From contig NZ_WKJH01000001.1 of the NCBI RefSeq assembly GCF_009674825.1, positions 1 to 64,000 of the forward strand: a stretch of DNA of 64,000 nt, given 5' to 3'. A model generated the notes under the pieces. That model saw only the letters and a program-made list of their open reading frames with translations. It did no database searches and was not told the DNA's origin. The translations under genes were made by a program, and so were the position numbers. This document shows, one piece after another, positions 26,153 through 35,914 of this stretch. This DNA is from Maribacter luteus. GTDB lineage: Bacteria; Bacteroidota; Bacteroidia; Flavobacteriales; Flavobacteriaceae. Every line of letters begins with the position of its first letter. Position 1 is the stretch's first letter.

Positions 26153-26249
26153 GCCTAAAATTGTTAAACCATTCACAAATTGAGTTGCTGGGTTAAACCT
26201 TAATGAACTTAACAGGTCTTACTATTAAAATTCATTAAAAACAAAACAC

Positions 26250-26687
26250 ATGAAAAAAGTAATAGTATTGATTGCCTTGATAGTAGGTACAACCGCTATG
26301 GCACAACAAAGAAAAGACGGAAAGAGAAATTCAATGAAGGATATGACCGCTGAACAAGTGGCGACCCTTCAGACCAAAAAAATGACATTGGATTTAGACT
26401 TGACCGATGCCCAACAAACCAAAATCCTTGCTTTAAACTTGGAAAATGCGAAAAAACGTAAGGCCAAGATGGATGAGCGTAAGGCTATGAGGGACTCTGG
26501 GGAACGTCCTAAAATGACTTCAGAAGAGAAATATGCGATGCAAGCAGAACGTTTGGATGCCGCTATTGCACATAAGGCTGCACTTAAGAAAATCCTGAAC
26601 GACGATCAATATGCCAAATGGGAAAAGACCCGAAAAAAAAGAGGTGACCGTGACCAGATGAAGGAAAAGCGATCAAAAAGAAAATAA
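26250..26687 (+). CDS. Periplasmic Spy/DUF4890-like basic helical protein
   Basis: 145 residues with signal peptide (MKKVIVLIALIVGTTAMAQ). The mature part is helical and very rich in Lys, Arg, Met and Glu, with TLDLDLTDAQQTKI and LKKILNDDQYAKWEK. This is the LTxxQ-type pattern of Spy/CpxP and DUF4890 proteins, which act in E. coli as periplasmic chaperones. The tail is strongly basic (KRGDRDQMKEKRSKRK). Followed by a terminator. Confidence 0.7.
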   Translation: MKKVIVLIALIVGTTAMAQQRKDGKRNSMKDMTAEQVATLQTKKMTLDLDLTDAQQTKILALNLENAKKRKAKMDERKAMRDSGERPKMTSEEKYAMQAERLDAAIAHKAALKKILNDDQYAKWEKTRKKRGDRDQMKEKRSKRK

Positions 26688-26707
26688 TACGATCGGGTAG
26701 AAATATA

Positions 26708-26736
26708 AAAGGCGCTTTTAAAGCGCCTTTTTTTAT
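26708..26736 (+). terminator. Terminator between the Spy-like gene and hemL
   Basis: AAAGGCGC / GCGCCTTT stem with an AT-rich loop, followed by seven T on the plus strand and preceded by A-rich sequence, so it can serve both convergent genes. Confidence 0.85.
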
Positions 26737-28022
26737 TTTAATTCATCTACGATATTCTCAAGAGCCTTTATGGTAAAATCCAAATCGTTATACGAAAGGG
26801 CATCGTTAAGAAAATAACTTTCAAAAGCACTTGGTGGCAAATATACTCCTTCACGTAACATACCGTGGAAATATTTTTTGAATGTTTCGTTGTTCCCCTT
26901 GGCCGAAGAGTTAAAGTCAACAACAGGTTCATCGGTAAAATGTACCGACATCATACTACCAAATCTATTTATTTGATGTGGAATCCCGTTTTTCACCAAA
27001 ACATCTTCTATTCCTTTATGTAAGTAGGCGGTTTTATCGGCCAAACTCTTGAACACTTCCGGCTTGGCATCCAATTCTGTCAACATAGCCAATCCTGCAC
27101 TCATTGCTAAAGGATTACCGCTTAAAGTCCCTGCTTGGTATACAGGACCATCAGGAGCTAAGTGATCCATTATTTCTTCCTTAGCGGCAAAAGCCCCAAC
27201 GGGCAAACCACCACCTATAACCTTTCCGAAGGTCACAATATCCGCTTCTATTCCCAAAGCTTCTTGAGCACCTCCTTTTCCAAGACGAAATCCGGTCATT
27301 ACCTCATCAAAAATAAGTAAGATCCCTTCTTGTGTACAAAGTTCCCGTAAGCCTTTTATAAAATCTTCTGAAGGAATTATGCATCCCATATTCCCTGCAA
27401 TAGGTTCTATGATCACTGCTGCTATATCCCCTTTATTGGCATTGGTCAGTTCTCTTACACTTTGTAAATCGTTATAGTTGGCCAATAGGGTATCCTTAGC
27501 CGTACCTTGGGTAACTCCAGGACTATTTGGACTACCGAATGTTACTGCCCCACTACCTGCTTGTATCAAGAAAGAATCGGAATGTCCATGATAACAGCCG
27601 GCGAATTTGATGATCTTATCCTTACCGGTATAACCGCGGGCCAACCGCACTGCACTCATACAAGCCTCCGTACCACTATTTACAAAACGGATTTTATCTA
27701 TATCCGGAACCATGGACACGGCCAATTTGGCCAATGCCGTTTCGACTTCTGTCGGCATGCCGAATGAGGTTCCTTTCCTTGCTTTTTCAATTACCGCCTC
27801 TATTACAGGTTCATAGGCATGGCCTAAAATCAAAGGGCCCCATGATGCTATATAATCTATAAGCTTATTGCCGTCCTCATCATATAAATAAGCGCCTTTG
27901 GCACTCTTTACGAAAACGGGATCGCCACCAACGGCATTAAACGCCCTAACCGGTGAATTAACACCTCCGGGAATGTACTTCTTGGCCTCTGCGAACAAGG
28001 CACTACTTCTTTGATAAATCAT
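26733..28022 (-). CDS. hemL: Glutamate-1-semialdehyde 2,1-aminomutase
   Basis: 429 residues, full length. Converts glutamate-1-semialdehyde to 5-aminolevulinate in the C5 route to haem. PLP-dependent class III aminotransferase fold: [19 protein letters not shown], the aspartate in [12 protein letters not shown], the PLP lysine in [16 protein letters not shown] and [11 protein letters not shown]. Three nucleotides downstream of the glucosaminidase-LysM gene on the same strand, so probably the last gene of a four-gene run. Confidence 0.97.
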   Translation of the reverse strand: MIYQRSSALFAEAKKYIPGGVNSPVRAFNAVGGDPVFVKSAKGAYLYDEDGNKLIDYIASWGPLILGHAYEPVIEAVIEKARKGTSFGMPTEVETALAKLAVSMVPDIDKIRFVNSGTEACMSAVRLARGYTGKDKIIKFAGCYHGHSDSFLIQAGSGAVTFGSPNSPGVTQGTAKDTLLANYNDLQSVRELTNANKGDIAAVIIEPIAGNMGCIIPSEDFIKGLRELCTQEGILLIFDEVMTGFRLGKGGAQEALGIEADIVTFGKVIGGGLPVGAFAAKEEIMDHLAPDGPVYQAGTLSGNPLAMSAGLAMLTELDAKPEVFKSLADKTAYLHKGIEDVLVKNGIPHQINRFGSMMSVHFTDEPVVDFNSSAKGNNETFKKYFHGMLREGVYLPPSAFESYFLNDALSYNDLDFTIKALENIVDELK

Positions 28023-28024
28023 TA

Positions 28025-28867
28025 TTATTTTTTGCTCAATTCGGTTTTGACAGTAATTTTCTGCCCTATCGCCAAATTATTGGAATTCATATTGTTAATT
28101 CTTTTAATCTCATCTACAGAGATAAAATATCTTCTTGAAAGGGAATATAAGGTATCACCCTTTTGCACAACGTGAACACTGTTCTCATAAATTTTGGGTT
28201 CTGAATTGGCAATTGCATCATTCAATTGAACTCCCTTATCGAATTTATAGAGCTTGTGTTTTTCAATTAAGTAAATCAATTTTTGCGGATATCTATGATC
28301 CGTCGCGTAACCTGCCTGGCGAAGTCCTTTCGCCCATCGTTTATAGTCCGTACTACTATAATTGAACAAGAATGAATATCGGGCCCTTTTTGACAAAAAC
28401 TCACTATGGTCCCTATAAGAATACATGGGGTGGTTGTATTTTCGGAAACATTCCCCTTTTTCATCATCATCATGAAAATCATAATCACCTTGCCAACCTT
28501 TATGGCATTTTATTCCAAAATGGTTGTTTGTCCTTACTGCCAAATCCCCTTTTCCAAATCCACTTTCTAGTAGGCCTTGGGCCAAGGTAATACTTGCCGG
28601 TATACCATAGGCTTTCATTTCGTATTGTGCTATTTCGGAAAACGTATCTATATATTCTTCAACGGAACCAATAGAAAATCTTTGAAATTTACCGGTATCC
28701 GCAGGAAGGGGGTAAAGCCCTGTAGATTCATAATCCATCTGGGTATTTTTATTACCTCCCAATGTACTTTCCTGTTTGGAACTATCGGAAGAAACAGTTC
28801 GTTTCTTTGCTTTACAGCCAAGAAGTAAAATTCCTAAAATCGATATGAAAACCAGTCTTTTTATCAT
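28025..28867 (-). CDS. Glucosaminidase-LysM cell-wall lipoprotein
   Basis: 280 residues. Lipobox GILLLGC (Cys18), Ser/Lys-rich linker, then a mannosyl-glycoprotein endo-beta-N-acetylglucosaminidase domain (~70-215) with the catalytic-type glutamate in [13 protein letters not shown] and the [15 protein letters not shown] block. A C-terminal LysM domain follows ([34 protein letters not shown]). Cleaves peptidoglycan glycan strands, probably from the outer-membrane inner leaflet. Overlaps the upstream deaminase gene by four bases (ATGA). Confidence 0.93.
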   Translation of the reverse strand: MIKRLVFISILGILLLGCKAKKRTVSSDSSKQESTLGGNKNTQMDYESTGLYPLPADTGKFQRFSIGSVEEYIDTFSEIAQYEMKAYGIPASITLAQGLLESGFGKGDLAVRTNNHFGIKCHKGWQGDYDFHDDDEKGECFRKYNHPMYSYRDHSEFLSKRARYSFLFNYSSTDYKRWAKGLRQAGYATDHRYPQKLIYLIEKHKLYKFDKGVQLNDAIANSEPKIYENSVHVVQKGDTLYSLSRRYFISVDEIKRINNMNSNNLAIGQKITVKTELSKK

Positions 28868-29769
28868 AGATCTATCAATGGTAAGTTTTTCTTTTTCAAG
28901 GTAACATTCATCCCTTTAATTCCTTGCAACCCTCCTGTATGAATGGCCAATATTCTAGTTCCCGGCAAAAAACGATCGTTTTTGACCATATCCATCAGGC
29001 CATACATCATTTTTCCCGTATATACCGGATCCAAAGGAATTTGGGTACAACGCTTAAATTCATTTATGAAATTTATATACTCAGAGGTTACTTTGGCATA
29101 ACCACCAAAATGGTACGTCGTTTGTAATTCCCAATTTTCTTTTGCGGTAAATTTACGAATACTTTCTTTTAAAAAATCCCCTTTTAACGCTGGAAACCCC
29201 AATACCTTTTGATGATTGCCCGTGGCATTGATCATACCCGCTATGGTCCCACCCGTGCCTACACAGCCACAAATAATATCGAAAACCGTATCGTCCTCGG
29301 TCAAAATCTCTTCACAACCCTTAACCGCCAAATCATTTGAACCTCCTTCAGGCAAAAGATAAAATCTTCCGAATTCCGATTTCAAATGCCCAAGGAACTC
29401 TTCACTGTTTTTCTCCCTATATAAATTACGGGGAACGAATTGTAACTGCATTCCCATATCTGCGGCTGTTGCCAACGTAGGATTGTCCTTCCATTTATAG
29501 GCCAATTCCTCTCCGCGTATTATACCTATGCTCCGTAACCCACTTTCCTGTGCGGCACAAGCCGCTGCCGCAATATGATTGGAAAAAGCACCTCCGAAGG
29601 TCAAAAGGGTATCATAATTATCCTGTAAGGCCTTTTGCACGTTGTATTTTAGCTTTCGGTATTTATTCCCTGAAACAAAAGGGTGTATCTTATCTTCCCT
29701 TTTAATGGAAAGAGTCACCTTTTTTTCTTCTAATATTGGAAGGTTTATTTTTTGATTTTCAGTTTGCAC
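28864..29769 (-). CDS. ACC deaminase/D-cysteine desulfhydrase-family PLP enzyme
   Basis: 301 residues, fold type II PLP enzyme. The PLP lysine lies in FVSGNKYRKLKYN, followed by LTFGGAFSNHIAAAA and the glycine-rich phosphate loop CGCVGTGGTIAGM. Length and motifs fit the 1-aminocyclopropane-1-carboxylate deaminase/D-cysteine desulfhydrase family. In bacteria without ethylene metabolism the D-cysteine activity is likelier, but substrate is not decided by sequence. Confidence 0.88.
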   Translation of the reverse strand: MQTENQKINLPILEEKKVTLSIKREDKIHPFVSGNKYRKLKYNVQKALQDNYDTLLTFGGAFSNHIAAAACAAQESGLRSIGIIRGEELAYKWKDNPTLATAADMGMQLQFVPRNLYREKNSEEFLGHLKSEFGRFYLLPEGGSNDLAVKGCEEILTEDDTVFDIICGCVGTGGTIAGMINATGNHQKVLGFPALKGDFLKESIRKFTAKENWELQTTYHFGGYAKVTSEYINFINEFKRCTQIPLDPVYTGKMMYGLMDMVKNDRFLPGTRILAIHTGGLQGIKGMNVTLKKKNLPLIDL

Positions 29770-29780
29770 TTATCATGTTT

Positions 29781-30110
29781 TCAGCGCCAAAGATATCTAA
29801 TAAAGCTGAATTTGGAACGATTTGCAATGTAATCAAGATTCTTTTCGTTGCGATAGGCCTCTCTTTCAAAGCTTAGGTTTTGGTATGCTTTATAACTATC
29901 AAAATAACACAAAGACCTTATGGCCCACTCGGTTACATACAACATATAAAAAGGAACGATCAATAATTCCTTTTGCTGTTCAAGGTGTATTTTCTCATGG
30001 TTGATAAGATAGCTATCCTTCTTTAGGTCTTCATTTTTCAAGATTATGAAAGGCCAAAGAGATAGGCCCACGTAATTTTTGTAAAAAAAATGTTTAAAGA
30101 CTAAAATCAT
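29781..30110 (-). CDS. Small HExxH putative metalloprotein
   Basis: 109 residues. Contains NHEKIHLEQQKE, a zincin HExxH motif, followed by a hydrophobic helix (LLIVPFYMLYVTEWAIRSL) and a second acidic motif FEREAYRNE about 35 residues later that could give the third zinc ligand. This resembles the catalytic helix pair of BlaR1/M56-type peptidases in a minimal form. No signal peptide. It lies 11 nt upstream of the deaminase gene. Protease activity is an inference. Confidence 0.65.
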   Translation of the reverse strand: MILVFKHFFYKNYVGLSLWPFIILKNEDLKKDSYLINHEKIHLEQQKELLIVPFYMLYVTEWAIRSLCYFDSYKAYQNLSFEREAYRNEKNLDYIANRSKFSFIRYLWR

Positions 30111-30317
30111 AACTCAGATAAATAACGCCCCTATTCAAAGATAATTGTTAAAATTCGACCAATTGCAGTCATCGGGGAATCGTTACCAATAAATTGGTAC
30201 GGCACAACAATATATCCAAAATCTCGATAAAAAATGGATCATCACAATAAATCAAAAGGCTTTTCAATAGAAAACCTTTAATTTTACAGATTCAGAACAA
30301 ATACCATTCCGATCCCG

Positions 30318-30476
30318 ATGAAAAAAATATTAAAGCCAGAAGAAGGCGATTACTATCTCTCCGAATCTGGCTACAGGGTCTTTACTGAACAGTACCACCT
30401 TAAGCGCGGTTATTGCTGTGAGAGTGGTTGCAGACACTGCCCATACGGGTACGAAGCGAAAACAAATTCTCAATGA
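30318..30476 (+). CDS. DUF5522-family Cys-rich small protein
   Basis: 52 residues from ATG 30318 to TGA 30476. The C-terminal half is GYCCESGCRHCPYGY, the conserved four-cysteine-plus-histidine signature of DUF5522 proteins of Bacteroidota, probably a metal-binding knuckle. The N-terminal half (YYLSESGYRVFTEQYHL) also matches that family. Transcribed towards the DUF4136 lipoprotein. Confidence 0.85.
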   Translation: MKKILKPEEGDYYLSESGYRVFTEQYHLKRGYCCESGCRHCPYGYEAKTNSQ

Positions 30477-30549
30477 TTTCCAGCCCTTTCGGCACGATTT
30501 TTGAGCTTTTTCATTTAGTGATACTGCATTAATTCCTAAAAAATAAGTT

Positions 30550-31113
30550 ATGAAAACAATGAAAATTCTCGCGTTACCGATTATGGCCCTACTTTTTTTA
30601 AGTTCCTGTGTTTCTGTTCGCGTTCTATCGGATTATGATAGGGAAGCGGATTTTAATGGGTACAAATCCTATGCCTTCTACAAAACGGGTATTGACAAGG
30701 CCCATATTTCGGACTTGGATAAAAAGAGGATATTAAAAGCCATAGATGCCGAATTAAGTTCTCGAGGTATGGTTAAATCTGAAAACCCCGATGTTTTGGT
30801 CAGTATTTTCACCAAAGAACAAGAACAGGTTGATGTATACAACAACTACTGGGGCGGTGGTTGGGGATGGAGTCCTTATTACTGGGGCGGTTTTGGTCCT
30901 GGATGGGGATGGAACAGTCCTGCTGTAAGCACTCGTACACAAGGCTCCCTCTATATTGATTTGATTGATGCCCAAAACAAGGAATTGGTTTGGCAAGGCA
31001 AAGGGGTCGGCTCCTTGAACAATACGAGGGACATCGAAAAGAAAGAAGCTCGTATCAAGGAATTCGTGTATGAAATATTACAACAATATCCTCCGGGAAA
31101 TACTTCAAAATAA
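30550..31113 (+). CDS. DUF4136 lipoprotein
   Basis: 187 residues. Lipobox LSSC (Cys20), then the DUF4136 pattern: VRVLSDYDREADFNGYKSYAFY, IDAELSSRGMVKSENPDVLV, a Trp/Gly/Tyr-rich loop (YWGGGWGWSPYYWGGFGPGW) and GSLYIDLIDAQNKELVWQG. The family occurs in many Bacteroidota and Proteobacteria envelopes; function unknown. Followed by a strong terminator. Confidence 0.9.
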   Translation: MKTMKILALPIMALLFLSSCVSVRVLSDYDREADFNGYKSYAFYKTGIDKAHISDLDKKRILKAIDAELSSRGMVKSENPDVLVSIFTKEQEQVDVYNNYWGGGWGWSPYYWGGFGPGWGWNSPAVSTRTQGSLYIDLIDAQNKELVWQGKGVGSLNNTRDIEKKEARIKEFVYEILQQYPPGNTSK

Positions 31114-31120
31114 TGACTCA

Positions 31121-31147
31121 AAACCGCCTTTTAAAACGGCGGTTTTT
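31121..31147 (+). terminator. Terminator of the DUF4136 gene
   Basis: AAACCGCC / GGCGGTTT stem-loop followed by TTTTT. The T-tract lies just before an in-frame ATG at 31150, which argues against that ATG as the start of the next gene. Confidence 0.87.
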
Positions 31148-31218
31148 GTATGCCTTACCCTAAATTTCCCATAAAATACTGTTTTCGTAACTTTAAGTCG
31201 AACATAAACCCAAGAAAG

Positions 31219-32982
31219 GTGCCATACGAAAGCAATCCCATACTGGACAAACTGCCAAAGCATTTACGGCAATACATAAAACCTCAGGATTATGGGGGTT
31301 ATTCGGCAATAGATCAGGCCGTGTGGCGCTATGTAATGCGAAAAAATGTAGATTACCTTGGCCATGTTGCCCATGAATCTTATTTAGAAGGATTGAAAAA
31401 AACAGGGATTTCGATAGAACAGATTCCCAATATGTACGGCATGAACCGAATCCTTAAAGATATCGGATGGGCAGCTGTTGCAGTAGATGGTTTTATTCCC
31501 CCTTCTGCCTTTATGGAGTTTCAAGCTTATAATGTCTTGGTCATTGCCTCGGACATACGTCAACTGGAACATATAGAATATACCCCTGCTCCGGATATTA
31601 TCCACGAAGGTGCAGGCCACGCCCCTATTATCGCCAATCCGGAATATGCCGAGTATCTGAGACGCTTTGGAGAAATAGGAAGTAAAGCCATATCAAGCGC
31701 CAAAGACTTTGAGTTGTATGAGGCCGTACGACATTTATCCATTATCAAGGAAGCAATCGGAACTGCTGAAAGTGAAATAAAAAAAGCAGAAGACCATATT
31801 TCAGAGCTTCAACGAAACATGGGCGAACCCAGTGAAATGGCCCTCATTCGAAATTTACATTGGTGGACAGTTGAATATGGCCTGATCGGCACTCCGGAGA
31901 ACCCGAAAATATATGGTGCAGGCCTTTTGTCTTCTATTGGGGAAAGTGCTTGGTGCATGACCAACAAAGTGGACAAAATACCATATTCACTAAAGGCCGC
32001 CCACACTTCATTTGATATTACCAAACCGCAACCGCAATTGTTCGTTACCCCCGATTTTGCATTTCTTAGCCAAGTATTGGAGGAATTTGCCAGCACAATG
32101 GCCTTGCGGCAAGGAGGACTGAAGGGCATTGACAAACTGATCAATTCGAAAGAATTGGGAACTATAGAACTTAGTACAGGATTGCAGATTTCAGGAAACT
32201 TCGAAAAAGTCATATCATATGACGGCAAACCTGTTTTCTTTAAAACCAACGGGGCCACTGCTTTGGCATATCGCGAAAAGGAATTGATAGGACATGGAAT
32301 CGAAAAGCATCCATCAGGTTTCGGTAGTCCGCTTGGGAAACTAAAAGGCATTAACCTGGCCATTGAAGATATGAGCCCTCGGGATCTTAAGGCCTATAAT
32401 ATTTATGAAGGGGAAAGGGTTTCCATAGAATTTGAAGGAGAAGTCAACGTAACTGGTCTTATTATTACAGGAACCAGAAATCTGGGGGGACAAATCATTT
32501 TAGTTACATTAAAAGATTGCACCGTAACTTGCCAAGGCAAGATTCTTTTCCAATCCCATGAAAACCTTTATCATATGGCCATAGGGGAACGAATTGTTTC
32601 TGCCTTTAATGGCCCGGCAGATATGAACAGTTTCAATTTACTTTCCCATGATATACAAACCACAACGGTAAAACCTAAGAAAAACGAACAAAGAATTAAA
32701 TTGGAGCAACTTTACCAACAAGTCCGTGATTTTAGGGAAGGAAAAAACACGACAATCTCACGGAACAAGGTCTTTGCTGAAATTAAGGCCAACCACCCTG
32801 AAGATTGGCTGTTGTCCGTTGAACTTTATGAACTTGCCAAATCCAACAACGATTTCATATTTGCAGGAGATATACGTGACCATTTGGAAAATGTAAAACT
32901 AGACAACCCAACAGTAGGTCATTTGATCGATGACGGGGTTGCATTGGTCAATGAAAATTTCCATACACATCGCGCCAAATGA
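31219..32982 (+). CDS. Aromatic amino acid hydroxylase (phenylalanine 4-monooxygenase-like), long form
   Basis: 587 residues from a GTG at 31219 (VPYESNPILDKLPKHL). The frame reaches back to an ATG at 31150, but that codon sits on the T-tract of a terminator, and homologues start near ESNPILDKLP. The biopterin-dependent hydroxylase domain shows IIHEGAGHAPIIANPEYAEYL, with the two iron-ligand histidines, and LEEFASTMALRQGG with a candidate third ligand. The C-terminal ~250 residues are an extra domain typical of Bacteroidota long forms. Converts Phe to Tyr or a related reaction. Confidence 0.85.
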   Translation: MPYESNPILDKLPKHLRQYIKPQDYGGYSAIDQAVWRYVMRKNVDYLGHVAHESYLEGLKKTGISIEQIPNMYGMNRILKDIGWAAVAVDGFIPPSAFMEFQAYNVLVIASDIRQLEHIEYTPAPDIIHEGAGHAPIIANPEYAEYLRRFGEIGSKAISSAKDFELYEAVRHLSIIKEAIGTAESEIKKAEDHISELQRNMGEPSEMALIRNLHWWTVEYGLIGTPENPKIYGAGLLSSIGESAWCMTNKVDKIPYSLKAAHTSFDITKPQPQLFVTPDFAFLSQVLEEFASTMALRQGGLKGIDKLINSKELGTIELSTGLQISGNFEKVISYDGKPVFFKTNGATALAYREKELIGHGIEKHPSGFGSPLGKLKGINLAIEDMSPRDLKAYNIYEGERVSIEFEGEVNVTGLIITGTRNLGGQIILVTLKDCTVTCQGKILFQSHENLYHMAIGERIVSAFNGPADMNSFNLLSHDIQTTTVKPKKNEQRIKLEQLYQQVRDFREGKNTTISRNKVFAEIKANHPEDWLLSVELYELAKSNNDFIFAGDIRDHLENVKLDNPTVGHLIDDGVALVNENFHTHRAK

Positions 32983-33013
32983 AAATGAATCACCAACCTT
33001 ACCATCCAATACT

Positions 33014-34270
33014 ATGAGAATCTATATCTTAATCGCTATTTTATTTTTTACCTCCCTAGGCCTTGCACAATCGCAGGCCAATTACGATGAATCAAAAGTT
33101 CCCAAATTTACACTTCCGGATGTATTGACTTCTTTTAGTGGCAATCCCATCACCAATCAAACCGAATGGGAAGAAAACAGGCGCCGTGAGATTTTGCAAT
33201 TCTTTGAAAAGCAAGTTTATGGAAAGGTTCCCGATCGGTTGGATGAGTATGGCTTTAAACTTTTGGAAGAAAGCAATGACGCCTATGGTGGAAAAGCAAG
33301 GCGCAAACAGATTGCCATTACCTTAAAGAAGAACAAAAAAACCATTACCTATTACATGCTTATTTATCTTCCAAAGGGAAATCCAACAGCACCCGTTTTC
33401 CTTGGTTATAATTTTTACGGCAACCATACGGTGACCGCTGACCCAAATGTTGCTATCACCAAAGCTTGGGTAAAGAACAATGAAGCTTTTGGCATAACGG
33501 ACAACAAAGCGTCGGAGAGCAGTAGAGGGATACGAACACATCGATGGGCCATAGAAAAAATGCTCGACAATGGGTTTGGCCTTGCTACGATTTACTATGG
33601 CGAAATAGACCCAGATAAAAACGATTTTTCAGATGGTGTACATTCCCTATTTTATAGGGACGGACAAACCAAGCCCAAAACGAATGAGTGGGGCAGTATC
33701 TCGGCTTGGGCCTTTGGCTTGAGCAAGGCGATGAACTACCTCGAAAGCGATGTCAATATCTCCAAAGTATTTGTTTTTGGACACTCGCGCTTAGGCAAAG
33801 CCGCGCTATGGGCCGGGGCCACAGATAAAAGGTTTGCCGGGGTCATAAGCAATAATTCCGGTTGTGGCGGTGCTGCCTTGAGTAGGCGGCAATTTGGTGA
33901 AACTGTAGCACAAATCAACACTTCTTTTCCGCATTGGTTTGCAGATAGCTTTTTAAAATACGACAACAATGAAAGAACGCTTCCTGTCGACCAACATCAA
34001 TTGTTGGCCTTGATAGCACCAAGACCTTTATACATCGCCAGTGCAGAAGAGGATAAATGGGCCGATCCAAAGGGTGAGTTCCTTTCTACCTATTATGCAT
34101 CTTCTGTTTATGGATTATACGGTAGGAAGGGAATTACATCCAAGGAAATGCCCAAGACCAATGCCCCCATTCAAAACACGGTAGCTTACCACATTCGCAC
34201 GGGCATTCACGATGTGATGGATTACGATTGGGAAAACTATATAAAGTGGGCCAATACCTTTGTGAAATAG
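33014..34270 (+). CDS. CE15-type glucuronoyl methylesterase/acetylxylan esterase-like hydrolase
   Basis: 418 residues from the ATG at 33014, which begins a signal peptide (MRIYILIAILFFTSLGLAQ); a longer frame overlaps the previous gene by 53 bases. Alpha/beta-hydrolase fold with the nucleophile in GHSRLGKAALWAGATD, the GxSRxGK signature of CE15 glucuronoyl esterases, then NNSGCGGAALSRR and the catalytic histidine in RTGIHDVMDYDW. CE15 enzymes split lignin-glucuronoxylan or related esters in plant or algal matter. Exported. Confidence 0.88.
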   Translation: MRIYILIAILFFTSLGLAQSQANYDESKVPKFTLPDVLTSFSGNPITNQTEWEENRRREILQFFEKQVYGKVPDRLDEYGFKLLEESNDAYGGKARRKQIAITLKKNKKTITYYMLIYLPKGNPTAPVFLGYNFYGNHTVTADPNVAITKAWVKNNEAFGITDNKASESSRGIRTHRWAIEKMLDNGFGLATIYYGEIDPDKNDFSDGVHSLFYRDGQTKPKTNEWGSISAWAFGLSKAMNYLESDVNISKVFVFGHSRLGKAALWAGATDKRFAGVISNNSGCGGAALSRRQFGETVAQINTSFPHWFADSFLKYDNNERTLPVDQHQLLALIAPRPLYIASAEEDKWADPKGEFLSTYYASSVYGLYGRKGITSKEMPKTNAPIQNTVAYHIRTGIHDVMDYDWENYIKWANTFVK

Positions 34271-34283
34271 CAAGCTACCCCAC

Positions 34284-34910
34284 CTAATCCGCAGAAATTT
34301 CATCCAACATCCGTAAACCTTCCATGTTCTCGATATCCCTATCCCGGTAAACCAAAGTCCAACCCATGGAATTGGTCAAGATATAAAATTTTGAAAGCTC
34401 ACTGAACAATCTGTTCCCTGCATTTGATATTAAGGATGAGGCTTCGACCTTTTTCATAAGTGATGCGTTTACGTTACGTTTTATCTTATTATAGTCAGAA
34501 GCTTTGAACGGATTCAAATAATCGGCGGTTACATCATAATATTCAAAATCGGGATTTATCTTAATCTCAGGCTCCGGAATACTATTTATTCGTAATGTTC
34601 TGGTTTCCTCAATAACTTCAAAATCAATTTTAGTTAAATCATAAGTCACCAAAACCTCGGCATTCACGACTACTAAAGCCTTTTTATCGGCCGTGATTAA
34701 TGCACCGAATAATTCTTGGGAATCTTTATAGTTATAAACTTCCGCAAAATGCCCTTCGGTTACGATCAGTTTGGAAACATTATTGATCTGCTGTTGTATC
34801 AACATAGAGTTTTCCTGTAGAATGGATTTCTCTTTTTTATCTTCCCAACAAGATCTAAATACTAAAATTATTGCCAATGTGATCAAGGCTCCTATTAATA
34901 TTCTTTTCAT
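34284..34910 (-). CDS. DUF4230 membrane-anchored protein
   Basis: 208 residues. One N-terminal TM (RILIGALITLAIILVF), then the DUF4230 pattern: LIVTEGHFAEVYNY, ALVVVNAEVLVTYDLTKIDFEV, and RTLRINSIPEPEI. The rest projects to the periplasm. Function unknown. It ends 13 bases before the convergent esterase gene. Confidence 0.87.
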   Translation of the reverse strand: MKRILIGALITLAIILVFRSCWEDKKEKSILQENSMLIQQQINNVSKLIVTEGHFAEVYNYKDSQELFGALITADKKALVVVNAEVLVTYDLTKIDFEVIEETRTLRINSIPEPEIKINPDFEYYDVTADYLNPFKASDYNKIKRNVNASLMKKVEASSLISNAGNRLFSELSKFYILTNSMGWTLVYRDRDIENMEGLRMLDEISAD

Positions 34911-34947
34911 TAATGAAATTTATAAAATACGATGATATTTTGACGCA

Positions 34948-35910
34948 TTAGACCGTGAAATCAATAAATGGATGATTTTGCCGTACTTTCTCCATCTTTC
35001 GTTCTAACGATTCCACGAATTTACGATGCTGTTCCGATTCAGGATAAAAAGGGCGATGTTGCAGTCCTTTCCGTATCTCTTCAACGGAAGCCATCGTATT
35101 CTTTGCATTTTCTGAAATCCAAACCGAACTGAATTTTTCCCAAATATATTCCACTGCCAAATCATTGGGATGTACCAAATCGTTCTTATAAAAACGATAG
35201 TCCCTGAGTTCGTCCATGACAAGCTCATAACTTTCAAAATAACTTATTTCGGCTTCAAGTTTGGAATCTTCAAGCACTTCATGCATAGCCGCTATTAAAT
35301 GAGCCTTACTCCGTTGATTTTCCACAAATCCGTCCTTTAGATGCCTAACCGGTGATATCGTAAACACACATTGTATTTTAGGATCTTCAGCTTGTATCAA
35401 ATCTATTGTCCTCCTTAAACTTTCAGCGATTTCTGTCACCGAAAGTAATTCCTTGTAAAAGCTCTTTTGAGGAACCTTATGGCAATTGGCCACTATTGTA
35501 TCCGATTCTTTATGCCGATATACCCATGCCGTTCCCAAAGTAATCAAAACATGGGTCGCAACTGAAAGTTGTTCCTTGGTTTGGGCCAAGGCGTTATTCA
35601 GATTCAATAGCAAATTTTCTTTGGATGGATCACTTAAGTCTGAATGTGCATCAAAACAATGCCATCTTTCATTCTGATGAAAAATATCATCCACCGAATA
35701 AACCTCCCCTTTTATAACCTTAGAAATAAGCTTCTCAATAGCTTTAGGGTGAAACAAAATCCCAAAAGGATTCTGCATTGTCCTAAACTTAAAATATTCC
35801 AATTTTGCCCCTATATTCTCAACAAAACATGACCCCAGCAACAACAACCGGCTCTGATAATCAATTTGTTTTTTCGCCTTCTTTAAAGATACTTGGGTTT
35901 GGAGCTTCAT
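34948..35910 (-). CDS. GSCFA-domain protein
   Basis: 320 residues from the ATG at 35910, where the protein starts MKLQTQVSLKKAKKQIDY; an upstream frame extension overlaps alaS. The signature LLLGSCFVENIG opens the GSCFA domain, a SGNH-hydrolase-like fold, with VLITLGTAWVYRH, CVFTISPVRHLKDG and NDLVHPNDLAVEY (Asp/His). A cytoplasmic hydrolase of unknown substrate, standard in Flavobacteriia. It lies 4 nt downstream of alaS. Confidence 0.92.
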   Translation of the reverse strand: MKLQTQVSLKKAKKQIDYQSRLLLLGSCFVENIGAKLEYFKFRTMQNPFGILFHPKAIEKLISKVIKGEVYSVDDIFHQNERWHCFDAHSDLSDPSKENLLLNLNNALAQTKEQLSVATHVLITLGTAWVYRHKESDTIVANCHKVPQKSFYKELLSVTEIAESLRRTIDLIQAEDPKIQCVFTISPVRHLKDGFVENQRSKAHLIAAMHEVLEDSKLEAEISYFESYELVMDELRDYRFYKNDLVHPNDLAVEYIWEKFSSVWISENAKNTMASVEEIRKGLQHRPFYPESEQHRKFVESLERKMEKVRQNHPFIDFTV

Positions 35911-35914
35911 GATT

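Noticed and set aside
26185-26245. GGGTTAAACCTT followed by ATTAAA upstream of the Spy-like gene, resembling the regulon promoter
   Set aside because: The first box has an extra A (GTTAAACC) and no CATWAAA lies 15 nt beyond it; every accepted site has exact GTTAACC and spacing.
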